Source of the DNA: Geomonas oryzae
Lineage (GTDB): Bacteria > Desulfobacterota > Desulfuromonadia > Geobacterales > Geobacteraceae
Assembly: GCF_004117875.1 (NCBI RefSeq)
Contig: NZ_RAHW01000001.1
Coordinates: forward strand, 496,001 to 560,000
Reading direction: 5' to 3'
Length of the DNA: 64,000 nt
Below the pieces are notes generated by a model, which had not been told where the DNA came from, ran no database searches, and worked only from the letters and a program-made list of their open reading frames with translations. How positions within the stretch are numbered: the first letter of the stretch is position 1; each line of letters opens with the position of its first letter. Both the position numbers and the translations under genes were made by a program. Positions 30,490-39,943 of this stretch are shown piece after piece.

Positions 30490-32493
30490 TTAACGGAAGA
30501 GGTATACCGCGACGATCAGCACCACGCCCAGAACCATGGAGAAGGCGTAGTTGTGAACGTAGCCGGTCTGCACGTAGCGCAGGATGCCGGAGAAACCGCG
30601 GACCACGGCGGCGACGCCGTTCACGATGCCGTCGACCACCACCACGTCGAACCCTTTCCAGAGGAAGTTGCCGAGAGCCTTGCAGGGGTTGACGAACACG
30701 AAGTCGTAGATCTCGTCGATGTACCACTTGTTGTAGACCGCGCGGTGCAGCGCCGGGAAGGTCGAGGTGAACTTCTCGGGGATGCTCGGGGCGATGACGT
30801 AGAGCGCGAAAGCGAGGCCGATGCCGGCGAAGGCGATCACGACGGAGGTCCCCATGAGGCCCCACTCGAGGGCTACGGAGTGGACGCCGTGCGCGCCGTG
30901 GGCGATCATGTACTGGGTCGAGTAGGCGAAGACCGGCTCCAGCCAGTGCTCGAAGTAGTTCGGCATGTCGCCGAACACCTCGCCCAGGAGCTTAGGCACG
31001 CCGACCCAGCCGCCCACGAGGGAGAGGAAGGCGAGGCAGACGAGCGGCACGGTGATGACCCACGGGGACTCGTGCAGGTGGTGCCATGCCTTCTCGGAAA
31101 GACGGGTCTTGCCGAAGAAGGTCATGCAGACCAGGCGGAACATGTAGAAGGCGGTGAGGCCGGCCGCGATTGCGCCGGCGGCCCAGAGGGCGTAGTTCAC
31201 GTCATGGTGATGCGGGTTGGCGAACGCCTGCCAGAGGATCTCGTCCTTGGAGAAGAAGCCGGCAAGGCCCGGAACGCCGGCGATGGCGAGGGTGGCGATG
31301 AAGAAGGTACCGAAGGTGACCGGCATCTTCTTGTACAGACCGCCCATGTTCCTCATGTCCTGCGGGTCGGCTTCGGAATGCTCGTGGTGCAGCGCGTGGT
31401 GCATGGCGTGGATGACGGAGCCGGAACCGAGGAACAGGCAGGCCTTGAAGAAGGCGTGGGTCATCAGGTGGAACACGCCGGCGGTGAAGGCGCCGACGCC
31501 CATGGCCAGGAACATGTAGCCGAGCTGGGAAACGGTGGAGTATGCGAGGACGCGCTTGATGTCGTTCTGTGCGGTGCCGATGGTCGCCGCGAAGAGGGCG
31601 GTGGCGGCGCCGACGCAGGCGACGACTAAGAGCGCGGTCGGGCTCTTGATGTAGATGAAGTTCATGCGGGCGATCATGTAGACGCCGGCGGTGACCATGG
31701 TGGCCGCGTGGATGAGGGCGGAGACCGGAGTCGGGCCTTCCATCGCGTCCGGGAGCCAAGTGTACAGCGGGATCTGGGCGGACTTACCGGTAGCGCCCAG
31801 GAAGAAGCAGAGACAGATGGTGGTCACCACGGCGCCCGGGACGAGGAGGTCGGCGTTTTTCGCGAGCTCGACGAAGTTGATGGTCCAGACGTTGTGGTTG
31901 TGACCCAGGTACCAGAAGAGGGTGAAGAGACCGAGGAGGAAACCGAAGTCGCCGACCCTGTTCATCACGAATGCCTTCTTGCCTGCGTCGCCCGCGCTCT
32001 TCTTGTGGAAGTAGTAGCCGATCAGGAGGTAGGAGCAAAGGCCCACGCCCTCCCAGCCGATGAACATGAGGAGCAGGTTGTTGCCCGACACGAGGCAGAG
32101 CATGGAGAAGGTGAAGAGGTTCAGGTAGCAGAAGTAGCGGTAGAACCCTTCCTCGCCGTGCATGTAACCGATGGAGTAGAGGTGGATCAGGAAGCCGATC
32201 CCCGTTACGATCATCAGCATGGTCGCCGAGAGCGGATCGATCAGGAAGCCGATGTCGGCCTTGAAGTTACCCGACTGGATCCAGGTGAAGATCGTCTTCT
32301 GGAACACCCGCTCCTCGCCCGGCAGGCTCAGGAGCTGGAACAGGATTCCGCAGGCGACCATGAAGGAGGCGAACACGCTACCGGCCGCGATACCGCCGAT
32401 GACGGTCTCGTTTTTGATCTTCTTGCCGAGTAGGCCGTTGATGACCGAGCCGATGAGAGGGCACAGTGGGATCAACCATACTAAATCAAACAT
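30490..32493 (-). CDS. nuoL: NADH-quinone oxidoreductase subunit L
   Basis: Largest antiporter-like subunit of complex I, 667 residues, with 16 or so helices and the long lateral helix at the C-terminus. TWLPDAMEGPTPVSALIHAA, STVSQLGYMFLAMGVGAF and HAFFKACLFLGSGSVIHAMH are diagnostic. Its gene is followed after 51 bases by nuoM; upstream, a 141-base spacer with a 7-bp-period inverted repeat separates it from nuoK. Confidence 0.97.
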   Translation of the reverse strand: MFDLVWLIPLCPLIGSVINGLLGKKIKNETVIGGIAAGSVFASFMVACGILFQLLSLPGEERVFQKTIFTWIQSGNFKADIGFLIDPLSATMLMIVTGIGFLIHLYSIGYMHGEEGFYRYFCYLNLFTFSMLCLVSGNNLLLMFIGWEGVGLCSYLLIGYYFHKKSAGDAGKKAFVMNRVGDFGFLLGLFTLFWYLGHNHNVWTINFVELAKNADLLVPGAVVTTICLCFFLGATGKSAQIPLYTWLPDAMEGPTPVSALIHAATMVTAGVYMIARMNFIYIKSPTALLVVACVGAATALFAATIGTAQNDIKRVLAYSTVSQLGYMFLAMGVGAFTAGVFHLMTHAFFKACLFLGSGSVIHAMHHALHHEHSEADPQDMRNMGGLYKKMPVTFGTFFIATLAIAGVPGLAGFFSKDEILWQAFANPHHHDVNYALWAAGAIAAGLTAFYMFRLVCMTFFGKTRLSEKAWHHLHESPWVITVPLVCLAFLSLVGGWVGVPKLLGEVFGDMPNYFEHWLEPVFAYSTQYMIAHGAHGVHSVALEWGLMGTSVVIAFAGIGLAFALYVIAPSIPEKFTSTFPALHRAVYNKWYIDEIYDFVFVNPCKALGNFLWKGFDVVVVDGIVNGVAAVVRGFSGILRYVQTGYVHNYAFSMVLGVVLIVAVYLFR

Positions 32494-32515
32494 CCCTGAC
32501 TCCTTTTATTACTAA

Positions 32516-32632
32516 AAGTTCTAAGTTCTATGTTCTAAGTTCTAAGTTTCGACCAACCCTGACTCCACCCCTTGCCGTCCGCGCCGGTTCCGGCTTTCAA
32601 CCCGGAACGTTGAACGCTGAACGTTGAACGGG
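32516..32632. repeat. 7-bp-period inverted repeat, nuoK/nuoL spacer
   Basis: Left arm (32516-32550) repeats GTTCTAA/GTTCTAT; right arm (32603-32631) repeats GAACGTT/GAACGCT. Arms are about 30 bases and 50 bases apart. Same design as at 37501, 53220, 57388 and 63209. Confidence 0.75.
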
Positions 32633-32634
32633 TT

Positions 32635-32937
32635 TTAGAGTTTAAGCAGGTTGACGTCCTCGACGTCGATGGACTCGCGGTTCTTGAAGAAGGCGATCAT
32701 GAGCGCAAGGCCTACTGCGGCCTCGGCCGCGGCGACGGTCATGACGAAGAACACGAAGACCTGCCCGTCGATGTTGCCCAGGTGCCTCGAGAAGGCGATG
32801 AAGGTAAGGTTCACCGCGTTGAGCATCATCTCGACGCACATGAAGATGATGATGGCGTTTCTCTTGGTCAGGACGCCGATGGTCCCGATGGAGAAGAGGA
32901 TGGCCGAAACTATCAGGTAATTTTCGATCGCTAGCAT
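32635..32937 (-). CDS. nuoK: NADH-quinone oxidoreductase subunit K
   Basis: Small three-helix membrane subunit of complex I, 100 residues from ATG 32937 (ribosome site GAGGGGAACTGAC), the normal size; an upstream in-frame start would add 18 residues. [20 protein letters not shown] and the glutamates in helices 2 and 3 ([21 protein letters not shown]) are conserved in NuoK. Confidence 0.95.
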   Translation of the reverse strand: MLAIENYLIVSAILFSIGTIGVLTKRNAIIIFMCVEMMLNAVNLTFIAFSRHLGNIDGQVFVFFVMTVAAAEAAVGLALMIAFFKNRESIDVEDVNLLKL

Positions 32938-32956
32938 GTCAGTTCCCCTCGTAGCG

Positions 32957-33460
32957 TTAAATTTTCTTTTTGGCCAGGATGACTGCGCCAACGATCGCCG
33001 CCAGCAGAAGCACCGAGGTGACCTCGAACGGCAGCAGGAAATCGGTGAAGAGCGCCTTGCCGATCAGTTCGACGTGACCGACGCTGACGATCTGCTCCTT
33101 GGTCATGGTCCCGACCTGGCCGGTCATGGAACCTTTCATCAGGAACCATACGGTCTGGAAGAGAACGAAGAGCCCGATGGCGCTCCCGGCGATCACCGCA
33201 TGGGAGCCGCGCTTCACGGTCTCGACCCTCACGTTCAGGAGCATGATCACGAAGATGATCAGGACCATGATGGCGCCCGCGTAGACGATCACCTGGGTGG
33301 CCGCCATGAAGGGGGCGTCCAGCATGACGTAGAAGGTCGCCAGGCAGAAGAAGGTCATCACCAGCGACAGGGCGCTGTTGATCGGGTTTTTGCAGGTGAT
33401 CACGAGGATGCTGGAAATGACGGCCACCGCAGCCACGACGAGAAAGAATAACGATTCCAT
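32957..33460 (-). CDS. nuoJ: NADH-quinone oxidoreductase subunit J
   Basis: Membrane subunit of complex I, 167 residues, five helices. [20 protein letters not shown] and [18 protein letters not shown] are NuoJ hallmarks (helix with the pi-bulge). Stop of nuoI lies 10 bases upstream, nuoK starts 19 bases downstream. Confidence 0.95.
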   Translation of the reverse strand: MESLFFLVVAAVAVISSILVITCKNPINSALSLVMTFFCLATFYVMLDAPFMAATQVIVYAGAIMVLIIFVIMLLNVRVETVKRGSHAVIAGSAIGLFVLFQTVWFLMKGSMTGQVGTMTKEQIVSVGHVELIGKALFTDFLLPFEVTSVLLLAAIVGAVILAKKKI

Positions 33461-33470
33461 TGCTGCTCCT

Positions 33471-33869
33471 TTATTTCTTTTCTAAGAGTCTGTCTTTGGT
33501 GTAGGTGAAGTCAGCGCGCGAGTAGTTGGCGAGTTCGAACTGTTCCGTCATCCGAATCGCGTCAACCGGGCACGCTTCCACACAGTAGCCGCAGAAGATG
33601 CAGCGCAGCATGTCGATTTCGTATTTCGCAGCGTACTTGTCGTGGTTTGCGTCCTCGCCCGCCTCGACCGTGATGCACTTGGCCGGGCAGACGGTGGGGC
33701 AGAGGTAGCAGGCTACACACTTCGCCTTGTCGTGGGAGACGTTCAGCGCGTGCAGTCCGCGGAAGCCGGGCTTGACGTCAGGACGCTCGGTCGGGTACTG
33801 CAGGGTGACCGGCTTCTTGAACATATGTGAAATGGTGATCTGAAGACCTTTTATGAGCGGCATTATCAT
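33471..33869 (-). CDS. nuoI: NADH-quinone oxidoreductase subunit I
   Basis: Peripheral subunit with two [4Fe-4S] clusters (N6a, N6b) that passes electrons to NuoB. CVACYLCPTVCPAKC and CIFCGYCVEACPVDA are complete ligand sets. The ATG at 33869 has GAGGTG at a good distance; a GTG nine bases earlier is also possible. Length 132, short for the family because the N-terminal helix region is brief. Confidence 0.95.
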   Translation of the reverse strand: MIMPLIKGLQITISHMFKKPVTLQYPTERPDVKPGFRGLHALNVSHDKAKCVACYLCPTVCPAKCITVEAGEDANHDKYAAKYEIDMLRCIFCGYCVEACPVDAIRMTEQFELANYSRADFTYTKDRLLEKK

Positions 33870-33910
33870 TTGCGGCACCTCGCCTAGAAGTTGTGTAGCT
33901 TAAAGTCTGA

Positions 33911-34960
33911 CTACTTGCTGATGAACATGACCCACAGGCCGGTCGCCATTACGTTGACCAGGGTGAGCGGCAGGAACACCTTCCAGCCAAGACGCATCAG
34001 CTGGTCGTAACGGTAACGCGGGTAGGTGGCCCTGACCCACATGCAGACGAAGATCAGGAAGTACACCTTGGCGATGAACCAGAACCAGCCGGGGAGGAAG
34101 GCCGGACCGTGCCAGCCGCCCAGGAACAGGGTGGTGGTGACGGCGCAGACGGTGATCATGTTGGCATACTCAGCCATGAAGAACATCGCGTACTTCATGG
34201 AGGAGTACTCGGTGCAGAAGCCGGATACCAGCTCCGTCTCGGCCTCGGGAAGGTCGAACGGGGTCCTGTTGATCTCGGCCAGCGAGCAGATGAAGAAGAT
34301 GATGAAGGCGAAGGGCTGCTTGAAGGCGTACCATGCGCCGCCCGCCTGATCGGCTACGATCTTGTGCAGGCTGAGGCTCTCGGAGAGCATGAAGACCGAG
34401 ATGATGGCGAGGCCGGCGGCCAGCTCGTAGGAGATCATCTGCGCCGCGGAGCGAAGCCCGCCGAGCAGGGAGTACTTGGAGTTGGAGGCCCAACCCGCGA
34501 GCACGATGCCGTAGACGCCCAGGGAAGCCATGGCCAGGATGTAGAGTACGCCGACGTTGATGTCGAAGACCTGCCTACCGGCCTCATCGTAGTATGCGGC
34601 GATCTGCAGCGGCACGGTGTACCCGCCGATGGTCACGCTGTCGCCGAAGGGGATGACGGCGAAGGAGATGAACGCCGGAATCAGTGCGACGAGGGGAGCT
34701 ATCAGGAAAGCGAACTTGCTCGCCTGGGACGGGACGATCTCCTCTTTGAAGAACAGCTTGACGCCGTCCGCGATCGGCTGGAGCAGGCCGTGCCAGCCGG
34801 TCCTCATGGGACCCAGACGCACCTGCATGTGCCCGATGATCTTGCGCTCTGCGTAGGTGGCGTAAGCCACGGTAAGCAGTACGAAGACAAAGGCTACGAG
34901 CACTTTGGCAACCATGGCTATGTAGTACGCGACCGGCAGTCCTAAGATTAGCGTATCCAT
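33911..34960 (-). CDS. nuoH: NADH-quinone oxidoreductase subunit H
   Basis: Membrane subunit that forms much of the quinone-binding tunnel and the E-channel, 349 residues, eight helices. RKIIGHMQVRLGPMRTGWHG, WASNSKYSLLGGLRSAAQMI and FFICSLAEINRTPFDLPEAE are highly conserved. Confidence 0.97.
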   Translation of the reverse strand: MDTLILGLPVAYYIAMVAKVLVAFVFVLLTVAYATYAERKIIGHMQVRLGPMRTGWHGLLQPIADGVKLFFKEEIVPSQASKFAFLIAPLVALIPAFISFAVIPFGDSVTIGGYTVPLQIAAYYDEAGRQVFDINVGVLYILAMASLGVYGIVLAGWASNSKYSLLGGLRSAAQMISYELAAGLAIISVFMLSESLSLHKIVADQAGGAWYAFKQPFAFIIFFICSLAEINRTPFDLPEAETELVSGFCTEYSSMKYAMFFMAEYANMITVCAVTTTLFLGGWHGPAFLPGWFWFIAKVYFLIFVCMWVRATYPRYRYDQLMRLGWKVFLPLTLVNVMATGLWVMFISK

Positions 34961-35001
34961 CTGATAGTCTTCCCCTCTTGTATAGATTTTCTAGCTGTCA
35001 G

Positions 35002-37467
35002 CTATTTCTTGGCGACGGTGACGTAGGTGACCTCGGCGCCGTCAGTGATGGTGTTGACGCTCCCCTCACCGAAGTGGTAGGGGGAGAAGACGACGCCCTG
35101 GGGCACCCTCTTGCCGACCTTGGCGGCAACCTGCACCGCGCCGGTGGCGCTCGTAACGGTGACCTGGTCACCCTCGGCGATCTTCAAGGCCGCAGCGTCG
35201 GCGGTGTTCAGTTCCGCGTAGGCGTCCGGGCAGACGTACATCGGGCCTTCGCCGAAGCGGCTCATGGTGCCGCAGTGGTAAAGGGCGCTGCCGGTGACCA
35301 TGGCGAGCTTGCCTGCCGCGGGTGCGGCCGCTTTCGCCTGAACCGGGACCAGCTTCGCGGCGACGGCGACCGGGTAAACGGCGCCTTCGTCCTTGAGCCC
35401 CGCCTGGGTGAGACCCTTGTAGGCCGGGACGGTTGCCGCGATCTCGGTGAAGACCTCGCCCTGGTTGTTGTAGCGGGCGCCGCCCAGAGCCTGGGAGAGC
35501 GCGTTCAGGATCTCGAAGTCGCTCTTCGCGAGGCCCACGGCGGGAATCGCCTTCCTCACGTTCTGGACGCGACGCCCGAGCGAGGTGTAGGTACCGTTCT
35601 TCTCCGCGAAGGAGCAGGCCGGGAGCACCACGTCGGCAAGTGCCGCCGTCTCGGTGAGGAAGAGGTCGGCGACGACCATGAACTCGACGTTCTCGAGCGC
35701 CTTCTCCACCTTCTTGCGGTTCGGGTAGGAAACCACCGGGTTCTCGCCCGCTACGAACAGGGTCTTCACGTTCCCGTTCGCGCAGCCGTCGATGATGGCG
35801 GAGGCGGCAAGCCCGGTCCCTTTCGGGTAGATGCCCATGTCGACAGCACCCTGGCTGTTGTTCTTCTCGCCCATGATGAGAAGACCCGAGCCTTCCTTGC
35901 CGATCTTGCCGGTGAGGACGGCGAGGTTCGCGGCGGCGTTTGCGAGGGCCGCGTTGTGGCCGGGGTAGCCGAGACCGATCGGCAGGATGATGAGCGCCTT
36001 CTCGGCGGCGGCGTAGTCTTTCGCCAGTGCCGCGATCTCTTCGGCGGTGACGCCTGCCTTCTCGGCGGTGGCATCGGCTACGGCCGCCTTCAGTGCGTCC
36101 AGACCGGCAACGCTTTCGGCTGCGAGCCCCTGGTCGATGATCGACTTGCAGAGCGCGTTGAAGAGGGCGACTTCGCTCCCCGGGGTGTGGACCGTGGTCT
36201 TAGCGCCCGGCAGACGGGTGAGTTTGCCTTTCTTGTCGGAGACGATCCTGAGGGCGACCCCTTTCCTCTTGACGCCGAGGTTGATCTCGAAGCCGATGAC
36301 CGGGTGGGTCTCGTAGGCGTCGGACTTCACGACGAGGAGCAGGTTCGACTTCTGGATGTCGGCGATCTCGGAGGGGGAAGCGGCCACGCCGAAGGAAGCA
36401 GCGGCCCCCTTGGTGAGCGCCTCGTGGGCGAAGCCCGCCGAGTGGTCGATGTTGTCGGTGCCGATGGTGCCGCGGAAGAGCTTCTCAAGGAGGAAGAGTT
36501 CTTCGTTGGTCAGGCGCGCGGTGGCAAGCGCCGCCACGGAAGCGGGATCGCTCTTGCCGGCGGAAAGCCTGGAGGTCACCTCGGCGAGGGCCTCTTCCCA
36601 GGTCGCTTCCTGGAGCTTGCCGTTCTTCCTCACGAGCGGGGTGGTGAGACGCTTCTCGGAGTTGACGAACTGGTAGCCGAAGCGGCCGCGGGTGCAGAGC
36701 TGGCCGTTATGGAAGCCCTGGTTCTCGTCGTAGATGGTGGTGAGAACCTTGCCGTCCTTGCTCCCCAGGGTGAGCTGGCAGCCGGTGCCGCAGTAGGAGC
36801 ATACGCTCTTGGTCTTCTGCAGCGCCCACCAGCGGGCCTTGAACTTGAAGGGGCGGGAGTTCAGCGCGCCGACCGGACAGACCGAGACGCAGGAGCCGCA
36901 GAACTCGCAGTTCAGGGGGCCGTCGAACTCGGTGCCCATCTTCGCCTCGATGCCGCGGTTGATGAAGGTGTAGGCGCCGTAGGAAACGATCTCGTCGCAG
37001 ATCCTCGCGCACTTGCCGCAGTGGATGCAGCGGTTCATGTCGCGCTCGATGAGCGGGTTCTCGTAGTCGATCTCGTGGTTGAACTTCTCGTCCACGAACC
37101 GGTTCATGTTCACCTTGTACTCGTAGGTGAGGTTCTGCAGGTCGCAGTCGCCCGCGGCGTCACAGACCGGGCAGTCGATCGGGTGCTTGAGGAGCAAAAG
37201 CTCAAGGACCAGCTTCCTCGCCTTCACGATCTCGTCGGTGGTGGTCTGCACGATCATCCCCTCGGTGACCGGGGTGGTGCAGGCGGGGATGAGACGCCCC
37301 TTCATCTGCTCCACCTCGACGAGGCACATGCGGCAGCCGCCGAACGGGTGCAGCTTTTTGTCATGGCAAAGGATGGGTATCTTGATACCACACGCCTTGG
37401 CGGCGTCGTAAATGGTGGCGTCCTTTTCTACCGCAACCTGTTTTCCGTTTATCGTAAGATTTACCAT
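35002..37467 (-). CDS. nuoG: NADH-quinone oxidoreductase subunit G
   Basis: Electron-transfer subunit of complex I, 821 residues. The N-terminus has a [2Fe-2S] domain (CGIKIPILCHDKKLHPFGGC, CRMCLVEVE), the His-liganded cluster region (HPIDCPVCDAAGDCDLQN) and two [4Fe-4S] sites (CIHCGKCARICDEI, CEFCGSCVSVCPVGA). Then a further CSYCGTGCQLTLG motif leads into a molybdopterin-oxidoreductase-type domain that normally binds no molybdenum in complex I. Ribosome site GAGGTCGAG. Confidence 0.96.
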   Translation of the reverse strand: MVNLTINGKQVAVEKDATIYDAAKACGIKIPILCHDKKLHPFGGCRMCLVEVEQMKGRLIPACTTPVTEGMIVQTTTDEIVKARKLVLELLLLKHPIDCPVCDAAGDCDLQNLTYEYKVNMNRFVDEKFNHEIDYENPLIERDMNRCIHCGKCARICDEIVSYGAYTFINRGIEAKMGTEFDGPLNCEFCGSCVSVCPVGALNSRPFKFKARWWALQKTKSVCSYCGTGCQLTLGSKDGKVLTTIYDENQGFHNGQLCTRGRFGYQFVNSEKRLTTPLVRKNGKLQEATWEEALAEVTSRLSAGKSDPASVAALATARLTNEELFLLEKLFRGTIGTDNIDHSAGFAHEALTKGAAASFGVAASPSEIADIQKSNLLLVVKSDAYETHPVIGFEINLGVKRKGVALRIVSDKKGKLTRLPGAKTTVHTPGSEVALFNALCKSIIDQGLAAESVAGLDALKAAVADATAEKAGVTAEEIAALAKDYAAAEKALIILPIGLGYPGHNAALANAAANLAVLTGKIGKEGSGLLIMGEKNNSQGAVDMGIYPKGTGLAASAIIDGCANGNVKTLFVAGENPVVSYPNRKKVEKALENVEFMVVADLFLTETAALADVVLPACSFAEKNGTYTSLGRRVQNVRKAIPAVGLAKSDFEILNALSQALGGARYNNQGEVFTEIAATVPAYKGLTQAGLKDEGAVYPVAVAAKLVPVQAKAAAPAAGKLAMVTGSALYHCGTMSRFGEGPMYVCPDAYAELNTADAAALKIAEGDQVTVTSATGAVQVAAKVGKRVPQGVVFSPYHFGEGSVNTITDGAEVTYVTVAKK

Positions 37468-37500
37468 CTCGACCTCTGTCTCCCCGGAGTCATAAATCTG

Positions 37501-37578
37501 GTTCTACGTTCTATGTTCTGCGTTCTACGTTCACGGCTAAGGCTTCAACTTAGAACGTAGAACGTAGAACTTAGAACG
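37501..37578. repeat. 7-bp-period inverted repeat, nuoF/nuoG spacer
   Basis: GTTCTAC-GTTCTAT-GTTCTGC-GTTC at 37501-37532 faces its complement type GAACGTA-GAACGTA-GAACTTA at 37550-37578, with a loop of about 16 bases. As RNA it would make a long stem inside the nuo message. Confidence 0.85.
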
Positions 37579-37585
37579 GTCGTTA

Positions 37586-39367
37586 TTACTCAATGGCCAT
37601 GAAGCGGCAAGCGTCGTAGCAGGACTTGCACTTGGTGCAGTTTTCCTTGATCAGCTCGGCGACCTCGCCCTTTTCCCACTTGATGGCGTTGGACGGGCAG
37701 GCCCTGAGACAAGCGCCGCACTTGACGCACTTCTCGGGAACCACCTGCCACAGGAGGAGCTCCTTGCAGGAGTTGGAGGGGCAACGCTTGTCCTTGATGT
37801 GCGCCTCGTACTCGTGCCTGAAATACTTCACGGTGGAGAGAATCGGGTTCGGAGCCGTCTGCCCCAGACCGCAAAGGGATGCCTTTTTGATGGTGGCGCC
37901 CATCTCCAGGAGGGTGTCGATGTCTTCCATCTCGCCGCGACCTTCGGTGATCCTCTCCAGGATGTCGAGCATGGCCTTCAGGCCGATACGGCAGGGAACG
38001 CACTTGCCGCAGGACTCCATCTTGGTGAAGGTCAGGAAGAAGCGGGCCACGTCGACCATGCAGGTGGTCTCGTCCATGACGACCAGACCGCCGGAACCCA
38101 TCATGGCGCCCGCCTTGATGAGCGAGTCGTAGTCGACCGGGGTGTCGAGCACCTCGGCCGGGATGCAGCCGCCGGAAGGACCGCCTGCCTGAACCGCCTT
38201 GAACTTGCGGTTGTTGGCGATGCCGCCGCAGACCGAGTAGATGACGTCCCTGACCGACATACCGGCCGGAACCTCGACGAGACCGGTGTGCTTCACCTTG
38301 CCGGTGACCGCGAAGATCTTGGTCCCCTTGGTGGTGTCGGTACCAAGCGATGCGTACCAGTCGGAGCCCTTGTTGATGATGTGACGGACGTTCGCGAAGG
38401 TCTCGACGTTGTTGATGTTGGTCGGGAAGCCCCAGAGGCCCTTGACCGCCGGGAACGGCGGACGGGGACGCGGCATGCCGCGCTCGCCTTCGATGGAGGC
38501 CATGAGGGCGGTTTCCTCGCCGCAGACGAACGCGCCGGCGCCCTTCTTGATCCTCATGTCGAAGTCGAAGCCCCAACCCTGGATATTCTTGCCCAGGTAA
38601 CCCTTCTCGTAGCAGGTGTCGAGCGCCTTCTGGAGACGGTCGATGGCGAGCGGGTACTCGGCGCGGACGTAGACGTAGCCTGCGTCGCAGCCTATCGCGT
38701 AGGCCGCGATCATCATGCCCTCGATGACGCAGTACGGGTCACCTTCGAGGATGGAGCGGTCCATGAACGCGCCCGGGTCACCCTCGTCGGCGTTGCAGAT
38801 GAGGTACTTGTGGTTGCCCGGGGAAGCGGCGCAGAAGCTCCACTTCATGCCGGTCGGGAAGCCACCCCCCCCACGGCCACGAAGTCCGGATTTCTTCACC
38901 TCGTCGATGACCTCGGAGGGCTTCATCTCTTTCACGCACTTCTCGATCGCCTTGAAGCCGTCCTCTTCGAGGAAGGCGTCGATGCGCTCCGGGTCGATCT
39001 GGCCGCAGCCGGTCATGACCACGCGCATCTGCTGATCTACGAAGGTGTTGTAGTAGGCCTTGGCCTTTTTCTTCTCGATGACTTCGTTGTTGACGATGTG
39101 CTGGTCGAGGATCGCCGCGACGTCCTCGGGCACGACGAAGTCGTAGGTGACCCTGCCCAGTTCGGGGGTGATGACGTCAACGAGAACGTCGTTGGCGCAC
39201 AGGCCGCGGCAGCCGGTCTTGACCACGTCGCAACGCTTGCCGACCTGGGCCACGATCCCCTTCTCCGCTATCAGCCTGGTGAACTCGGCCTCGACCTGCT
39301 TGGCGCCGGCCGAGATGCCGCCGGTACCCTGACAGATAAGTATTTTGATTCCTGCGTTATCGCTCAT
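37586..39367 (-). CDS. nuoF: NADH-quinone oxidoreductase subunit F with extra ferredoxin domain
   Basis: NADH- and FMN-binding subunit, 593 residues, larger than E. coli NuoF (about 445). An N-terminal thioredoxin-like segment (ILICQGTGGISAGAKQVEAE, CDVVKTGCRGLC) precedes the core: GLRGRGGGGFPTGMKWSFCA (FMN/NADH loop), ICNADEGDPGAFMDRSILEG and ESCGKCVPCRIGLKAM (N3 [4Fe-4S]). At the end are two more [4Fe-4S] motifs, CVKCGACLRACPSNA and CTKCKSCYDACRFMA. This extended form is typical of Geobacter-type and hydrogenase-linked NuoF/HoxF proteins and may allow a second electron partner. Confidence 0.95.
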   Translation of the reverse strand: MSDNAGIKILICQGTGGISAGAKQVEAEFTRLIAEKGIVAQVGKRCDVVKTGCRGLCANDVLVDVITPELGRVTYDFVVPEDVAAILDQHIVNNEVIEKKKAKAYYNTFVDQQMRVVMTGCGQIDPERIDAFLEEDGFKAIEKCVKEMKPSEVIDEVKKSGLRGRGGGGFPTGMKWSFCAASPGNHKYLICNADEGDPGAFMDRSILEGDPYCVIEGMMIAAYAIGCDAGYVYVRAEYPLAIDRLQKALDTCYEKGYLGKNIQGWGFDFDMRIKKGAGAFVCGEETALMASIEGERGMPRPRPPFPAVKGLWGFPTNINNVETFANVRHIINKGSDWYASLGTDTTKGTKIFAVTGKVKHTGLVEVPAGMSVRDVIYSVCGGIANNRKFKAVQAGGPSGGCIPAEVLDTPVDYDSLIKAGAMMGSGGLVVMDETTCMVDVARFFLTFTKMESCGKCVPCRIGLKAMLDILERITEGRGEMEDIDTLLEMGATIKKASLCGLGQTAPNPILSTVKYFRHEYEAHIKDKRCPSNSCKELLLWQVVPEKCVKCGACLRACPSNAIKWEKGEVAELIKENCTKCKSCYDACRFMAIE

Positions 39368-39404
39368 GACAAAAGGTCCCCTGCTGAGAAATTGACGTCT
39401 TGGC

Positions 39405-39911
39405 TTACTTCATCGGCCGTGCGTTGTAGGTTTCAATGATCTCGTCCACTTTCTGGACCGTCATCTTGCCGAAGGTGTCGTCGTTCACCATGGCCAGAGG
39501 CGCCATGCCGCAGGCGCCCAGGCAGGCCACCTTCTCGAAGGTGTAGCGCAGGTCGGGCGTGGTTTCCGCGTGCCCGATCCCCAGGCGCCCGAAGAAGGTC
39601 TCGGTGATGCGCTCCGCCCCCTGTACGTGGCAGGCGGTGCCGACGCAGACCCTGATGATGAATCTGCCGCGCGGCTTCAGGTGGAACTGGGCGTAGAAGG
39701 TGAGCACGCCGTAGATCTGGCTCGGGTAGACGTTCAGCCGCTCGGCGACCAGGTCTATGGTCGGCTTCGGGACGTACCCGTAAGCGTCCTGGATCCCCTG
39801 CAGGACCGGCATGAGGTTGCCCGGCAGTGTCAGGTACTTGTCGATGACTTCGTTGGCCTCGGTCAGATCGATTTCTTCGGCCGGAATTTCTTCGGCTGGA
39901 GCGTTAGACAT
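39405..39911 (-). CDS. nuoE: NADH-quinone oxidoreductase subunit E
   Basis: Thioredoxin-fold [2Fe-2S] subunit (N1a), 168 residues. LMPVLQGIQDAYGYVPKPTI, VCVGTACHVQGAERI and VACLGACGMAPLAMVNDD give the four cysteine ligands in two pairs. An acidic extension opens the protein. Confidence 0.95.
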   Translation of the reverse strand: MSNAPAEEIPAEEIDLTEANEVIDKYLTLPGNLMPVLQGIQDAYGYVPKPTIDLVAERLNVYPSQIYGVLTFYAQFHLKPRGRFIIRVCVGTACHVQGAERITETFFGRLGIGHAETTPDLRYTFEKVACLGACGMAPLAMVNDDTFGKMTVQKVDEIIETYNARPMK

Positions 39912-39943
39912 TTACCCCATCTCCTTTACTTGTTGATTAAAAT